Assembly (NCBI GenBank): GCA_964486825.1
Contig: CAZAQS010000034.1
Span: 1 to 28,025, forward strand
Origin: CAZAQS01 sp964486825
Lineage (GTDB): Bacteria > Chloroflexota > Anaerolineae > Anaerolineales > UBA4823
Direction of reading: 5' to 3'
DNA: 28,025 bases
Shown: in pieces, positions 10,230 to 17,500 of the stretch
Layout: each line of letters begins with the position of its first letter
Position numbering within the stretch: the stretch's first letter is position 1
Position numbers and translations under genes: made by a program
The notes under the pieces: generated by a model
Databases searched by the model: none
Told to the model about the DNA's origin: nothing
Seen by the model: the letters and a program-made list of their open reading frames with translations, nothing else

Positions 10230-10320
10230 CGACTAGACCGCCCGGTGGCAGGATTTGGATAAGTCCATCTGCTACTGGAACGGAGACCTGCCGATATCAA
10301 CTTTTAGGAGAGCAGACGTC
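10229..10320 (+). promoter_or_regulatory. Structured rpsO leader, possible S15 autoregulatory site
   Basis: The leader can form a hairpin GGATTT/AAGTCC around 10251-10266, and TCTGCT (10268-10273) is complementary to AGCAGA (10311-10316), which directly follows the AGGAG ribosome binding site. Pairing would hide the ribosome binding site. Several bacterial rpsO leaders bind S15 to repress translation, using unrelated structures; this one would be a candidate. The pairing is seen; the function is inferred. Confidence 0.4.
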
Positions 10321-10593
10321 ATGACCTATGACAAAGAAACCAAAACTCAAGTAATCCAGGAATATTCGCGCCACGAGGGCGACACCGGATCGCCAGAAGT
10401 CCAGATAGCGTTGCTGACCGGACGGATCCAATATCTTACAGACCATTTGAGGATTCACAAACATGACGAATCCTCCCGGCGGGGGCTGCTCAAGCTGGTA
10501 GGACAGCGGCGCAGGCTTCTGGCTTACGTACGGCGACAGGATTATCACCGCTACCTGGCTCTGACAGAACGGTTGAATATCCGCCGGAAGTAA
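10321..10593 (+). CDS. rpsO: 30S ribosomal protein S15
   Basis: A 90-residue primary 16S rRNA-binding protein of the small-subunit platform. The family core is plain: EGDTGSPEVQIALLTGRIQYLTDHLRIHKHDESSRRGLLKLVGQRRRLLAYVRR, with the conserved GDTGSPEVQ, HxxDxxSRRGLL and the C-terminal YLxLTxRLxIRRK. Length matches the usual 88-90 residues. I choose ATG 10321 because AGGAG lies 10-14 nt upstream and homology begins there; an in-frame upstream extension from 10255 falls in the structured leader. As in many bacteria it lies directly upstream of pnp, but here with a 322-bp gap that contains a long inverted repeat and a possible separate pnp promoter. Confidence 0.98.
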   Translation: MTYDKETKTQVIQEYSRHEGDTGSPEVQIALLTGRIQYLTDHLRIHKHDESSRRGLLKLVGQRRRLLAYVRRQDYHRYLALTERLNIRRK

Positions 10594-10627
10594 AAAGCAT
10601 ATCCAAATATGTACTCATAGATGCAAG

Positions 10628-10687
10628 GGAATGGGAATTGGATGTTTGTGGAAGTGTATTTTCTCCAGATATCCAGTTCCCAGTTCC
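10628..10687. repeat. Imperfect inverted repeat with heptad-like sub-repeats
   Basis: Left arm GGAATGGGAATTGGAT (10628-10643) and right arm ATCCAGTTCCCAGTTCC (10671-10687) pair along nearly their whole length as RNA, with one bulge and G-U pairs, around a 27-nt loop. Each arm is itself a double copy of GGAAyTG. It could fold into a long hairpin in the rpsO-pnp transcript or be a dispersed repeat; copies elsewhere cannot be checked here. Confidence 0.6.
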
Positions 10688-10833
10688 GAAGCATGCAAGT
10701 AAAGGTAATCAAGGGGATGTACTCTAGATTGTATTCAAGATTTGGGGGTCTTTAAACCAAAGGATGACAGGTATCCTTAAGCAAAGTTGCCATATAGCTT
10801 TACGCAATAACTTTCCACACCACCGGTCGGGTA

Positions 10834-10863
10834 TTGAAAGATGATGACAAGAGGTCTTATCCT
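10834..10863 (+). promoter_or_regulatory. Possible pnp promoter
   Basis: TTGAAA (10834-10839) and TATCCT (10858-10863) are separated by 18 nt. The -35 is good and the -10 is only 4/6, so this is a modest candidate. It would give pnp its own transcript with a leader of about 45 nt. Confidence 0.35.
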
Positions 10864-10915
10864 TTGCCAGCATCCCTCAGTCCCTGACTGGTGACCATTT
10901 ATATAGGAGACAAAA

Positions 10916-13150
10916 ATGCAACCAGAAGGAAAACAATTCCAAGTCACTGTCGGAACCAAGACGCTTACGATTGAGACAGGCCGCCTGGCCGGGCAAGCTG
11001 GCGGCGCTGTGACTATTCAGCTTGGTGATACGGTCGTCTTCGCCTCTGCAACCATGAGCTCGGACGTCCGTCCAGGTATAGACTTTTTCCCTTTGACCGT
11101 AGATTATGAAGAGCGAATGTATGCTGGCGGGAGGATCCCAGGCTCCTTCTTCCGTCGTGAAGGCAGGCCAACTGAAGACGCAATCCTCACTGCCCGGCTG
11201 ACAGACCGGCCTTTGCGCCCGCTCTTCCCAAAGGACCTGCGCAATGATGTCCAGGTTATCCTTTACTCATTCTCAACCGATGGCGAAAACCCAATCGACG
11301 TCCTGGCAGTCAACGCCGCCTCGACCGCACTTATGATCTCGGATATCCCCTGGGAGGGGCCAATTGGGGCAGTTCGGGTAGGATACCTGGAAGGAGAATT
11401 TGTAATCAACCCCACCTTCCCTGATATGGAGTATTCAGAGTTGGACCTGCGCCTGGCCGCTACTCGGGACGCCATCTTGATGGTGGAATCCGGAGCACAA
11501 GAGGTCGATGAAGAGACCATGGTCAAAGCCCTTCAGTTTGGCTTTGATGCCATTCAACCGCTGATCGATATCCAGGAGCAAATGGCCAGAGAACTAGGAA
11601 AGCCAAAACGGGAATACACACCCTTTAAAATCGAGCAGGAGTTCCAGGCCAGGCTCGAGGAGCGCGTGCGCGAGACGCTGGCTGAGATCCTTGGCAAATC
11701 TTACGATAAATCTGAGCGCAACCTGGAAGTGGATGCGCTCAGAGAAACGACCGTCTCAGAATTTGCTGGTGAAGATGAAAATCTCATACAGGACGTAAAG
11801 ACGGCCTTCGATAGCGCGTATAAGCAAGTGGTCCGGCAGCGCATTATCCAGGACGGGATCCGTCCGGATGGCCGCGGCACTACCGAGATCCGCCCGATCT
11901 GGTGCCAGGTCAATGTAAGCCCACGGGCGCATGGCTCGGGCCTCTTTACCAGGGGAGAGACGCAGGTCATTACCCTGGCGACCCTCGGCACCCCGCGGGA
12001 AGCTCAGGAGCTGGATAGCCTGACGCCTTCTGAATCCAAGCGCTATATGCACCACTATAACTTCCCACCCTTCTCCACAGGTGAAGCCAAGCCATTACGC
12101 GGTGCTTCACGCCGAGATATCGGTCATGGCGCGCTGGCGGAGAAGGCTCTGCGGCCCGTGATCCCGGCGGAGACAGAATTCCCCTACACCCTGCGCCTTG
12201 TTTCTGAAGTCCTGTCCTCCAACGGCTCTTCTTCGATGGCCTCCGTTTGCGGCTCGACCCTGGCATTGATGGACACCGGTGTTCCGATCAAGGCCCCGGT
12301 AGCTGGGATCGCCATGGGATTGATCAAAGAGGGCGACCGCTATGCAATCCTCACCGACATCCTGGGCGCAGAAGACCACCTGGGGGATATGGATTTCAAA
12401 GTCGCCGGCACGGATAAAGGCATCACGGCGCTCCAGATGGATATCAAGATCAAGGGTATCACTTTTGAAATCCTCTCACAGGCCCTGGAACAGGCTCGTA
12501 CGGCTCGCCTGGCAGTGTTGGACAAGATGATGGATGTACTGCCCGCGCCGCGGCCAGACCTAAAGCCGCACACCCCCCGTATCACCGTCGTCCAAATCCC
12601 GGTGGATAAGATCGGCGCAGTCATTGGGCCGGGAGGCAAGATGATCCGCAGTATCCAGGAAGAAACCGGCGCCAAGATCGATATTGGCGAAGATGGCTCC
12701 GTTTTCATTGCTTCTTCAGATGGCGAATCTGCCCGCCGGGCACGCGAACTGGTCGAATCCCTGACCGAGACCCCCGTCTTAGGCAGGATTTATACCGGCA
12801 GAGTAGTACGCATCACCGACTTTGGGGCTTTTGTAGAGATCCTACCCAACGTAGACGGCATGGTTCATATCTCGCAACTGGATACGGAGCGAGTAGAGCG
12901 AGTCGAAGACGTTGTCAGTATGGGTGATGAAATCACGGTGATGGTCACAGGCATCGACCAGCAAGGTAAGATCCGCCTTTCACGCCAGGCTGTCTTAGAG
13001 GGTTGGACCATGGAAGAAGCCGTCCAGCACGACCGCCCCATGCAGCGGTCGGGTGGAGGCAGGCCTGGTGGTGGCAGGCCAGGGGGCGGCCGCGAAGGCG
13101 GTGGCAGACCCCCGAGACGCGACGACAGGCGCGGCGGGAGAGGCCGATAA
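10916..13150 (+). CDS. pnp: Polyribonucleotide nucleotidyltransferase (PNPase)
   Basis: Phosphorolytic 3'-5' exoribonuclease that forms a trimeric ring and degrades mRNA, releasing nucleoside diphosphates. The 744 residues show the first RNase PH domain (about 10-140, with YEERMYAGGRIPGSFFRREGRP), the helical linker (about 145-300), the catalytic second RNase PH domain (about 310-540) with DILGAEDHLGDMDFK (catalytic Asp487 and Asp493), a KH domain with IGPGGK near 570, and an S1 domain (about 625-693, GRVVRITDFGAFVEI). After residue 705 comes a tail rich in Gly and Arg (repeated GGGRP, then RRDDRRGGRGR) beyond the usual S1 end. AGGAG precedes ATG 10916. The neighbour rpsO and the strong terminator at the end match the typical rpsO-pnp arrangement. 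Confidence 0.98.
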   Translation: MQPEGKQFQVTVGTKTLTIETGRLAGQAGGAVTIQLGDTVVFASATMSSDVRPGIDFFPLTVDYEERMYAGGRIPGSFFRREGRPTEDAILTARLTDRPLRPLFPKDLRNDVQVILYSFSTDGENPIDVLAVNAASTALMISDIPWEGPIGAVRVGYLEGEFVINPTFPDMEYSELDLRLAATRDAILMVESGAQEVDEETMVKALQFGFDAIQPLIDIQEQMARELGKPKREYTPFKIEQEFQARLEERVRETLAEILGKSYDKSERNLEVDALRETTVSEFAGEDENLIQDVKTAFDSAYKQVVRQRIIQDGIRPDGRGTTEIRPIWCQVNVSPRAHGSGLFTRGETQVITLATLGTPREAQELDSLTPSESKRYMHHYNFPPFSTGEAKPLRGASRRDIGHGALAEKALRPVIPAETEFPYTLRLVSEVLSSNGSSSMASVCGSTLALMDTGVPIKAPVAGIAMGLIKEGDRYAILTDILGAEDHLGDMDFKVAGTDKGITALQMDIKIKGITFEILSQALEQARTARLAVLDKMMDVLPAPRPDLKPHTPRITVVQIPVDKIGAVIGPGGKMIRSIQEETGAKIDIGEDGSVFIASSDGESARRARELVESLTETPVLGRIYTGRVVRITDFGAFVEILPNVDGMVHISQLDTERVERVEDVVSMGDEITVMVTGIDQQGKIRLSRQAVLEGWTMEEAVQHDRPMQRSGGGRPGGGRPGGGREGGGRPPRRDDRRGGRGR

Positions 13151-13169
13151 TCCATCCATACCTACCATT

Positions 13170-13205
13170 GTGGGTGCGCCAGGAAGGCGCACCCACTCTT
13201 TTGTT
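13170..13205 (+). terminator. Rho-independent terminator of pnp
   Basis: A perfect 11-bp GC-rich stem (GTGGGTGCGCC / GGCGCACCCAC) with an AGGAA loop is followed on the plus strand by TCTTTTGTT. It lies 19 nt after the pnp stop and just before the 3' end of the convergent murE. There is no T-run on the minus side, so it serves pnp. Confidence 0.9.
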
Positions 13206-13208
13206 AAT

Positions 13209-14774
13209 CTAATCGCTACGCGTGGGAAGGTATGGCATTTCAGGCCCGCTTACCTTCAAATGCTCGGACAGAGCAGCCCGCATGGCTACCCGGTCATCCC
13301 AGGGATACTCGTGGTCACCGAAACACATGGATTGTTCGTGGCCTTTTCCGCAAGCAATCACCAGGTCGCCTGGCCTGGCCATCGACACCGCCTGGCGGAT
13401 GGCATCTCCCCTGTCCGGCACGCGCCAGTAATTCACTCCCTCAACACCGCCTCGAGAATCTACCCCCCTGGCCATTTCCCCCAGAATGGCGTGCAGAGAT
13501 TCGGTACGCGGGTCTTCGGCTGTCAGGATAGAAATATCCGCCAGCTCTCCCGAGACTTCGGCCATCATCCGGCGCTTGGCCTGGTCTCGCAGTCCGGCTG
13601 AGCCAAAGACGGAGATTACTTTTCCATCCGTCATCTGGCGAGCGGTCTCTAACGCCCGGCGTAACGCGTTCGGGGTGTGGGCGAAATCCACGATGGCAAT
13701 AAAGTCCTGCCCCAAGTCGATGAGCTCCATCCTGCCCGGAACCCCTTCGAAGGTAGTTATCGCTGATTGGGCTGCTTCCGGCTCCACTCTCAAGACGCCT
13801 ACCGCAGCAGCAATAGCAGCCAAGCAGTTGGAGACGTTATAAGCACCTAACAGGCGGGTTCGGGCCGGGATGTCGAAACCAGGACCGCTGACCTGGAAAG
13901 CCGATCCCACACCTGTAAAGTCGATCTCATAGGCGCGCACGTCCGCCTGGGAATGAAGCCCGTAGCTAAGCTGTACGGCGGGATTTAGGCCGGACAGGTA
14001 CTGGTAGGACTGGTCATCCCTGTTCAAGATGCCCGTCCTCGGGAATGAGTGCCCTTTGGGTGCGGAGCTGGCCAATTGAGTGAAAAGACGTGCTTTGGCA
14101 GCCCGGTATTCCTCGTAACTTCCGTGGTAATCCAGGTGCTCGTGGGTGATATTGGTGACGATAGCTAAATCGAAATCACAAGCTTCGACCCGGTATTGGG
14201 CCAGCCCGTGAGAGGTAGCTTCCAAAATGACATGGGTGGTCCCCTGATCTGACATCATCGATAGGTAACGTTGGACATCTGTTGCGTCTGGGGTGGTCAC
14301 GTGGAAACCGGTGTCCAACTCCATATCCCCAATTACCGCGTTCACCGTCGAGATCATCCCGCTTCGCAAGCCAGCAGTTCTCAAGATTTTAAAGAGTAAG
14401 TTTGCAGTGGTGGTTTTCCCATCCGTTCCCGTAATCCCAATCACGACCATCTTACGAGCTGGAAAGCCATAAAAGGCAGCTGCCAGGTGAGCCAGGGCAT
14501 ACCGGCTATCCTCTACCTGGATATAGGGAACCGCAAGACCGCTGATCGGTTCCATACCTACCACAGCCGAAGCGCCGCGCTGGAGAGCCTGGGGGATAAA
14601 CCGGTGCCCATCTACACTACCACCCACTAGGGCAACGAAAAGGTTGCCCGGTTGCACCTGCCGGGAGTCGACAACAATTCCTGTGATCGGCGTCCCTGGA
14701 AAATCAGGCAATCTCTCCTGAGGGAGATTTTGCAAAACGGATTCCAGGGTTACCTGTCTGGGTGGGTGGGACAA
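13209..14774 (-). CDS. murE: UDP-N-acetylmuramoyl-L-alanyl-D-glutamate ligase (MurE)
   Basis: Cytoplasmic Mur ligase that adds the third amino acid to the peptidoglycan stem peptide using ATP. The 521 residues show the N-terminal UDP-binding domain (IVVDSRQVQPGNLFVAL), the P-loop GTDGKTT (116-122), TTPDA (160-164), EATSHGL (185-191), NITHEHLDYHG (208-218), the lysine likely to be carbamylated (Lys227 in AAKARLF), and the C-terminal GKGHE. The specificity loop reads EDPRTE (420-425); in the meso-diaminopimelate enzymes this is DNPR, whose arginine contacts diaminopimelate, so DAP addition is favoured over lysine, though the first two positions differ. The start is TTG at 14774 with GAGG six nt upstream; no ATG or GTG near the conserved N-terminus fits better. 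It stands alone, with no other mur gene in the window, directly downstream of the atp terminator. Confidence 0.95.
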   Translation of the reverse strand: MSHPPRQVTLESVLQNLPQERLPDFPGTPITGIVVDSRQVQPGNLFVALVGGSVDGHRFIPQALQRGASAVVGMEPISGLAVPYIQVEDSRYALAHLAAAFYGFPARKMVVIGITGTDGKTTTANLLFKILRTAGLRSGMISTVNAVIGDMELDTGFHVTTPDATDVQRYLSMMSDQGTTHVILEATSHGLAQYRVEACDFDLAIVTNITHEHLDYHGSYEEYRAAKARLFTQLASSAPKGHSFPRTGILNRDDQSYQYLSGLNPAVQLSYGLHSQADVRAYEIDFTGVGSAFQVSGPGFDIPARTRLLGAYNVSNCLAAIAAAVGVLRVEPEAAQSAITTFEGVPGRMELIDLGQDFIAIVDFAHTPNALRRALETARQMTDGKVISVFGSAGLRDQAKRRMMAEVSGELADISILTAEDPRTESLHAILGEMARGVDSRGGVEGVNYWRVPDRGDAIRQAVSMARPGDLVIACGKGHEQSMCFGDHEYPWDDRVAMRAALSEHLKVSGPEMPYLPTRSD

Positions 14775-14827
14775 AATTTGCCTCGTTAAGGATAAAGGTT
14801 TCCTGTAGCGAACGGACCGCCTGCCAT

Positions 14828-14866
14828 ATAAAAGGACAACGCCCAGGCAATTATAGCCCAGGCGTT
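14828..14866 (-). terminator. Terminator of the atp gene cluster
   Basis: On the minus strand AACGCCTGGGC, a 7-nt loop and GCCTGGGCGTT form an 11-bp stem with two adjacent G-U pairs, followed by GTCCTTTTATA. On the plus strand the same positions would be C-A mismatches, so the stem works only for the leftward transcript. It closes the cluster after the b-delta fusion, implying that no F1 genes are co-transcribed. Confidence 0.75.
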
Positions 14867-14896
14867 ACTAAATCATTTACTTATTTTATTATAGGT

Positions 14897-15637
14897 TTAG
14901 AACATCGACTGGCGCAGGTTATCCATCTGCCCGGCGACAGACGCATCCCAAACTTTATCTCCAACCCGCACAATCAGACCACCCAGGATGGTGGGGTCAA
15001 CCCGGAAGGTTACCGTTGCCTGATCCCCCATCCTGGAGAGCAGGTCCCGGCGAACGATTTCCTTCTCCTCAGAGCTGAGCGGTAAAGCGCTGGTCACATC
15101 TGCTGAAGCGCCTTTCAAATTGGAAGCATCATCCAAAACAACGACTTCACCAGCTCTTACCCCGGAGAAGAATTCATTGATAAGTGCATGCTGGCGTATT
15201 TCGTCTAACGATTCGCCAATCAGCTTTTGAGCGACCGCCATCGCCAGGGCTGCCACCTGCCCGCGTAAATCGGACAAGATACGCTCCCTTTCCTGCTGGA
15301 TCTCCGCCAGGGCTACTTCTCGTTCACGCTCAGCTTCAGCTTCAGCTTCTGCCCTCACTTCGCGAGCGACCGCTTCAGCACGCTCATTGGCTTCGCGCAC
15401 GATCTGCCCGCCTTTAGCCTGTGCTTCCGAGATGATATCCGCGGCATCTCTCTCAGCGTTCTCGCGCGCCTCTGCAGCCACCCGCGCATCTTCCAGGCCG
15501 CGGGCGATCGTAACACGGCGTTTTTCCAGGGCGTCCAGGATCGGAATATATACCCACTTCCGTAGGACAACAACAACGATTAAAAAGTTAACTGTAAATG
15601 CGAGCAAAAAGCCCAGGTTAATCCCAAGAGCATCCAA
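14897..15637 (-). CDS. atpF: F-type ATP synthase subunit b fused to the C-terminal domain of subunit delta
   Basis: Peripheral stalk protein of ATP synthase, 246 residues against about 160 for ordinary b. Residues 6-25 are the membrane anchor (LGFLLAFTVNFLIVVVVL), about 30-150 a long charged Ala/Glu/Arg coiled coil with the usual b-subunit beginnings (KWVYIPILDALEKRR). Residues about 178-246 match the C-terminal domain of delta (AtpH): DVTSALPLSSEEKEIV and VDPTILGGLIVRVGDKVWDASV, where E. coli delta has the equivalent GVIIRAGD segment. The six-helix N-terminal domain of delta, which binds the top of F1, is not present in this chain. The start is TTG at 15637 with GGAGGT seven nt upstream. The gene is last in its cluster and no separate atpH follows. 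Confidence 0.93.
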   Translation of the reverse strand: MDALGINLGFLLAFTVNFLIVVVVLRKWVYIPILDALEKRRVTIARGLEDARVAAEARENAERDAADIISEAQAKGGQIVREANERAEAVAREVRAEAEAEAEREREVALAEIQQERERILSDLRGQVAALAMAVAQKLIGESLDEIRQHALINEFFSGVRAGEVVVLDDASNLKGASADVTSALPLSSEEKEIVRRDLLSRMGDQATVTFRVDPTILGGLIVRVGDKVWDASVAGQMDNLRQSMF

Positions 15638-15665
15638 GGCTTACCTCCTCTCTAAAAATCCCATA

Positions 15666-15914
15666 TCAGCCAACGAACAGGATAACCAGGGCTACAACCA
15701 GAGCGTAAATGGCTACAGCCTCAGCAAATGCAATCGCCAGGATCATGTTGATCTGGATTGCGCCTGCAGCATCCGGGTTGCGAGCGATACCTTGCATCGC
15801 ACCGCTGCCCAAGATACCAATGCCCAAACCAGCTCCAAGCGTACCGATCATGGCGAGACCAGCACCCAGATACCTGAGACCCGAGACAAGAATTTCGGCA
15901 ACTTCTGGATCCAT
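15666..15914 (-). CDS. atpE: ATP synthase subunit c
   Basis: The proteolipid of the rotating c-ring, 82 residues forming two transmembrane helices joined by the conserved polar loop ARNPD (44-48). The ion-carrying carboxylate is Glu65 in helix 2 (AFAEAVAIY). Residues that mark sodium-binding rings in Ilyobacter/Propionigenium (Gln32 and Ser66) are Ile32 and Ala66 here, so a proton-coupled ring is expected. The glycine-rich helix 1 (GAGLGIGILGSG) is normal. GGAGG precedes ATG 15914. It lies 71 nt after atpB, with a terminator-like stem in between, and 28 nt before the b-delta gene. Confidence 0.98.
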   Translation of the reverse strand: MDPEVAEILVSGLRYLGAGLAMIGTLGAGLGIGILGSGAMQGIARNPDAAGAIQINMILAIAFAEAVAIYALVVALVILFVG

Positions 15915-15943
15915 TTAATTAATCCTCCTGATAGATTTTTGAT

Positions 15944-15982
15944 AACAGAAATAAAAAGTAAAAGGCAGCCGGGGACTGCCTT
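15944..15982 (-). terminator. Terminator-like stem-loop between atpB and atpE
   Basis: On the minus strand AAGGCAG, a 7-nt loop and CTGCCTT form a perfect 7-bp stem followed by TTACTTTTTATTTC. It has the look of a rho-independent terminator, yet it lies inside the cluster just after the atpB stop. It may attenuate, or, after processing, protect mRNA ends. Confidence 0.65.
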
Positions 15983-15985
15983 AAT

Positions 15986-16996
15986 TTAATGGGCCTCTCC
16001 GTGCTCTTCATCTCCATGGAACATGGTAGCCACGGTAGCGAACACCAGGGTTAGCATGCCAAATACGAGCGCCTGGATAGCTCCCACAAACAGTTCCAGG
16101 AACATGATCCCGAAGGAAACCATGGGTACCAGGGTAGTGATCACCGCGAACAGGATCGCACCACCAAAGATGGCGCCCAAAAGACGGAAGGAGAACGATA
16201 CAATCTTTGCGAACTCGGATATCAGTTCCAGGATACCGACGAATATATTAATAAATGGCATGATAACTTCGAAGGGTCCCAGTTTTCTCTTCGTCCACAT
16301 ACCGGCAAAGGGACCGAAAGCGAAGAATCGAGTGAAATACTTCCCCCCATTGGCGCGTACGCCCAGGATCTGAACCATGACAATGGTCGTTAGAGCCAGG
16401 GCGAGGGTGAAGTTGAGATCGGTAGAAGAGCCACGTAAGAAGGGGATGATCTCATACCCGTGACCGTCCTGTGCTTCCTCAGCCACGATATATTCCACGC
16501 CTGGGACCAGTTGGCGGGCTTCGTACCCACCTTCGTGAGCTTCATGAATCCACCCGATGGTCTCAAATATCGGCAGGATCCGCAGCCAGTTTGCGGTCAG
16601 GATCAACAAGATGGCAGTCGCAACCCAGGGGAAAATCGTACGCGCCCACTTCCCTGCTGTTGATTCGACCAGGTTATATAAACCTCCGAGGATCGCTTCA
16701 AAAGCGTTTGCCCAACCTCGCGGAGGAGTATTAGCGTCTCCCATGCTGCGGACTACAGCAAAGGCCATCGCGAAAAGGACCAAATCTACCAGAAGCGTGG
16801 CCAGGAGAGTGTTGGTAAGATAAAAAGGTCCCAAGACGGGCAGGGTAAACAGGATATCCGTGATCGGTTCCCCTGGAAGTTGGATATGTGGTGTGATGGG
16901 CACAAACCTACTGGTAAGAAAAACACCTACTACCAGGAGCAACACGACTAACCAGCGATTGAGGCCAAAGCCTTTCCCTTCTGCTTTATCCGTCAC
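15986..16996 (-). CDS. atpB: ATP synthase subunit a
   Basis: Integral membrane subunit forming the proton half-channels against the c-ring. It has 336 residues, longer than the roughly 270 of E. coli, mainly through the segments before and between the conserved C-terminal helices. The signature helix carries the essential arginine in SFSFRLLGAIFGG (Arg271); the following helices end in the family's usual LxxxxATV pattern. About six to seven hydrophobic segments are visible, the first at 14-30. The loop at about 145-190 (with HEAHEGGYEA and AEEAQDGHGYE) is unusually acidic and histidine-bearing. The start is GTG at 16996 with GGAGGA eight nt upstream. The C-terminus ends in a short HGDEEHGEAH tail. 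It lies 100 nt after the AtpI-like gene. Confidence 0.97.
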   Translation of the reverse strand: MTDKAEGKGFGLNRWLVVLLLVVGVFLTSRFVPITPHIQLPGEPITDILFTLPVLGPFYLTNTLLATLLVDLVLFAMAFAVVRSMGDANTPPRGWANAFEAILGGLYNLVESTAGKWARTIFPWVATAILLILTANWLRILPIFETIGWIHEAHEGGYEARQLVPGVEYIVAEEAQDGHGYEIIPFLRGSSTDLNFTLALALTTIVMVQILGVRANGGKYFTRFFAFGPFAGMWTKRKLGPFEVIMPFINIFVGILELISEFAKIVSFSFRLLGAIFGGAILFAVITTLVPMVSFGIMFLELFVGAIQALVFGMLTLVFATVATMFHGDEEHGEAH

Positions 16997-17096
16997 AATA
17001 TGATTCCTCCTCAGACCCTATCCTTTAACTTCCAGGCGATTTCCGGCTTATGCTACGAAGCGCCGGCCTCATGGAGTATAGAATGAGTGGTTAACG

Positions 17097-17381
17097 TTAC
17101 TCAGAGCGATGTTTTGTATCGGTTATACCTATATTTAGTTGATGCTTGGCACGATTTACAACTCGGAAGACCAACACCCAGGTAATGGGCATGCTGACCA
17201 CAAGGAGAATGATGGTAAATAGTGGAAGGGTATCCAGTATTCGATCCAATAGCAGGCCTACAACCAGGGAGGCGAAGATCACCACTAAAGTCAGTACGCC
17301 CACCTGTACTCCGACTGAAATCAGAGCTTTCCTGATTCGCTTTTGATTATCTAATTTATCCGAGTTTTCATCCCCATTCAT
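17097..17381 (-). CDS. AtpI/AtpZ-like membrane protein of the ATP synthase cluster
   Basis: A 94-residue protein with a charged N-terminus (MNGDENSDKLDNQKRIRKAL) and two hydrophobic segments, about 20-46 and 53-74, separated by LLDRILDTLP. Size, topology and position directly before atpB match the AtpI/AtpZ family, thought to aid c-ring or Fo assembly or magnesium uptake; the exact member cannot be told. The C-terminus is basic and hydrophilic. The start codon lies only about 2 nt after the transcription start predicted from the near-consensus promoter, so the mRNA may be leaderless; there is no Shine-Dalgarno element. Confidence 0.8.
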   Translation of the reverse strand: MNGDENSDKLDNQKRIRKALISVGVQVGVLTLVVIFASLVVGLLLDRILDTLPLFTIILLVVSMPITWVLVFRVVNRAKHQLNIGITDTKHRSE

Positions 17382-17382
17382 G

Positions 17383-17419
17383 CGCAGGGATTATATCATA
17401 GTGAAATTTAGAACGTCAA
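17383..17419 (-). promoter_or_regulatory. Promoter of the atp cluster
   Basis: On the minus strand TTGACG (17419-17414), an 18-nt spacer and TATAAT (17395-17390), with TGA giving an extended -10. Transcription would begin about 17383, beside the ATG at 17381. The -35 and spacer overlap one of two 17-bp direct repeats. Confidence 0.75.
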
Positions 17420-17437
17420 TGTGAAATTTGGAACGTC
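17401..17437. repeat. Pair of 17-bp direct repeats at the atp promoter
   Basis: GTGAAATTTAGAACGTC (17401-17417) and GTGAAATTTGGAACGTC (17421-17437) differ at one base and are 20 bp apart, about two helical turns. One overlaps the -35 and spacer of the atp promoter, the other lies just upstream. This arrangement suits a regulator's tandem operator; a remnant of an insertion-sequence end is the main alternative. Confidence 0.7.
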
Positions 17438-17500
17438 TTTCTACAATATATTCTAACCTGCTCCAATTACAATGCTGCTTCAGGTTCCGCGCCTCTTCGT

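Larger units (their letters stand above)
10594..10915 (+). other. Long rpsO-pnp intergenic region
   Basis: The 322 bp without a gene hold: a small CATAT/ATATG hairpin just after the rpsO stop (10598-10611); the long imperfect inverted repeat at 10628-10687; an AAGGAT/ATCCTT hairpin near 10762-10782; a promoter candidate at 10834-10863; and a pnp leader ending in AGGAG (10905-10909 region). None of the stems is followed by a T-run, so I see no classical terminator for rpsO. No open frame of note lies here. Confidence 0.6.

Noticed and set aside
13053..13601. 182-residue plus-strand open frame across the pnp end and murE
   Set aside because: It crosses the pnp terminator and runs antisense to conserved murE sequence; no domain is seen.
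15666..15914. Sodium-coupled c subunit
   Set aside because: The sodium-ligand positions are Ile32 and Ala66 rather than Gln and Ser, so proton coupling is expected.
17401..17437. Start of a CRISPR array
   Set aside because: Only two 17-bp units with a 3-bp gap, no spacer-length intervals and no cas genes; a promoter-linked direct repeat fits better.
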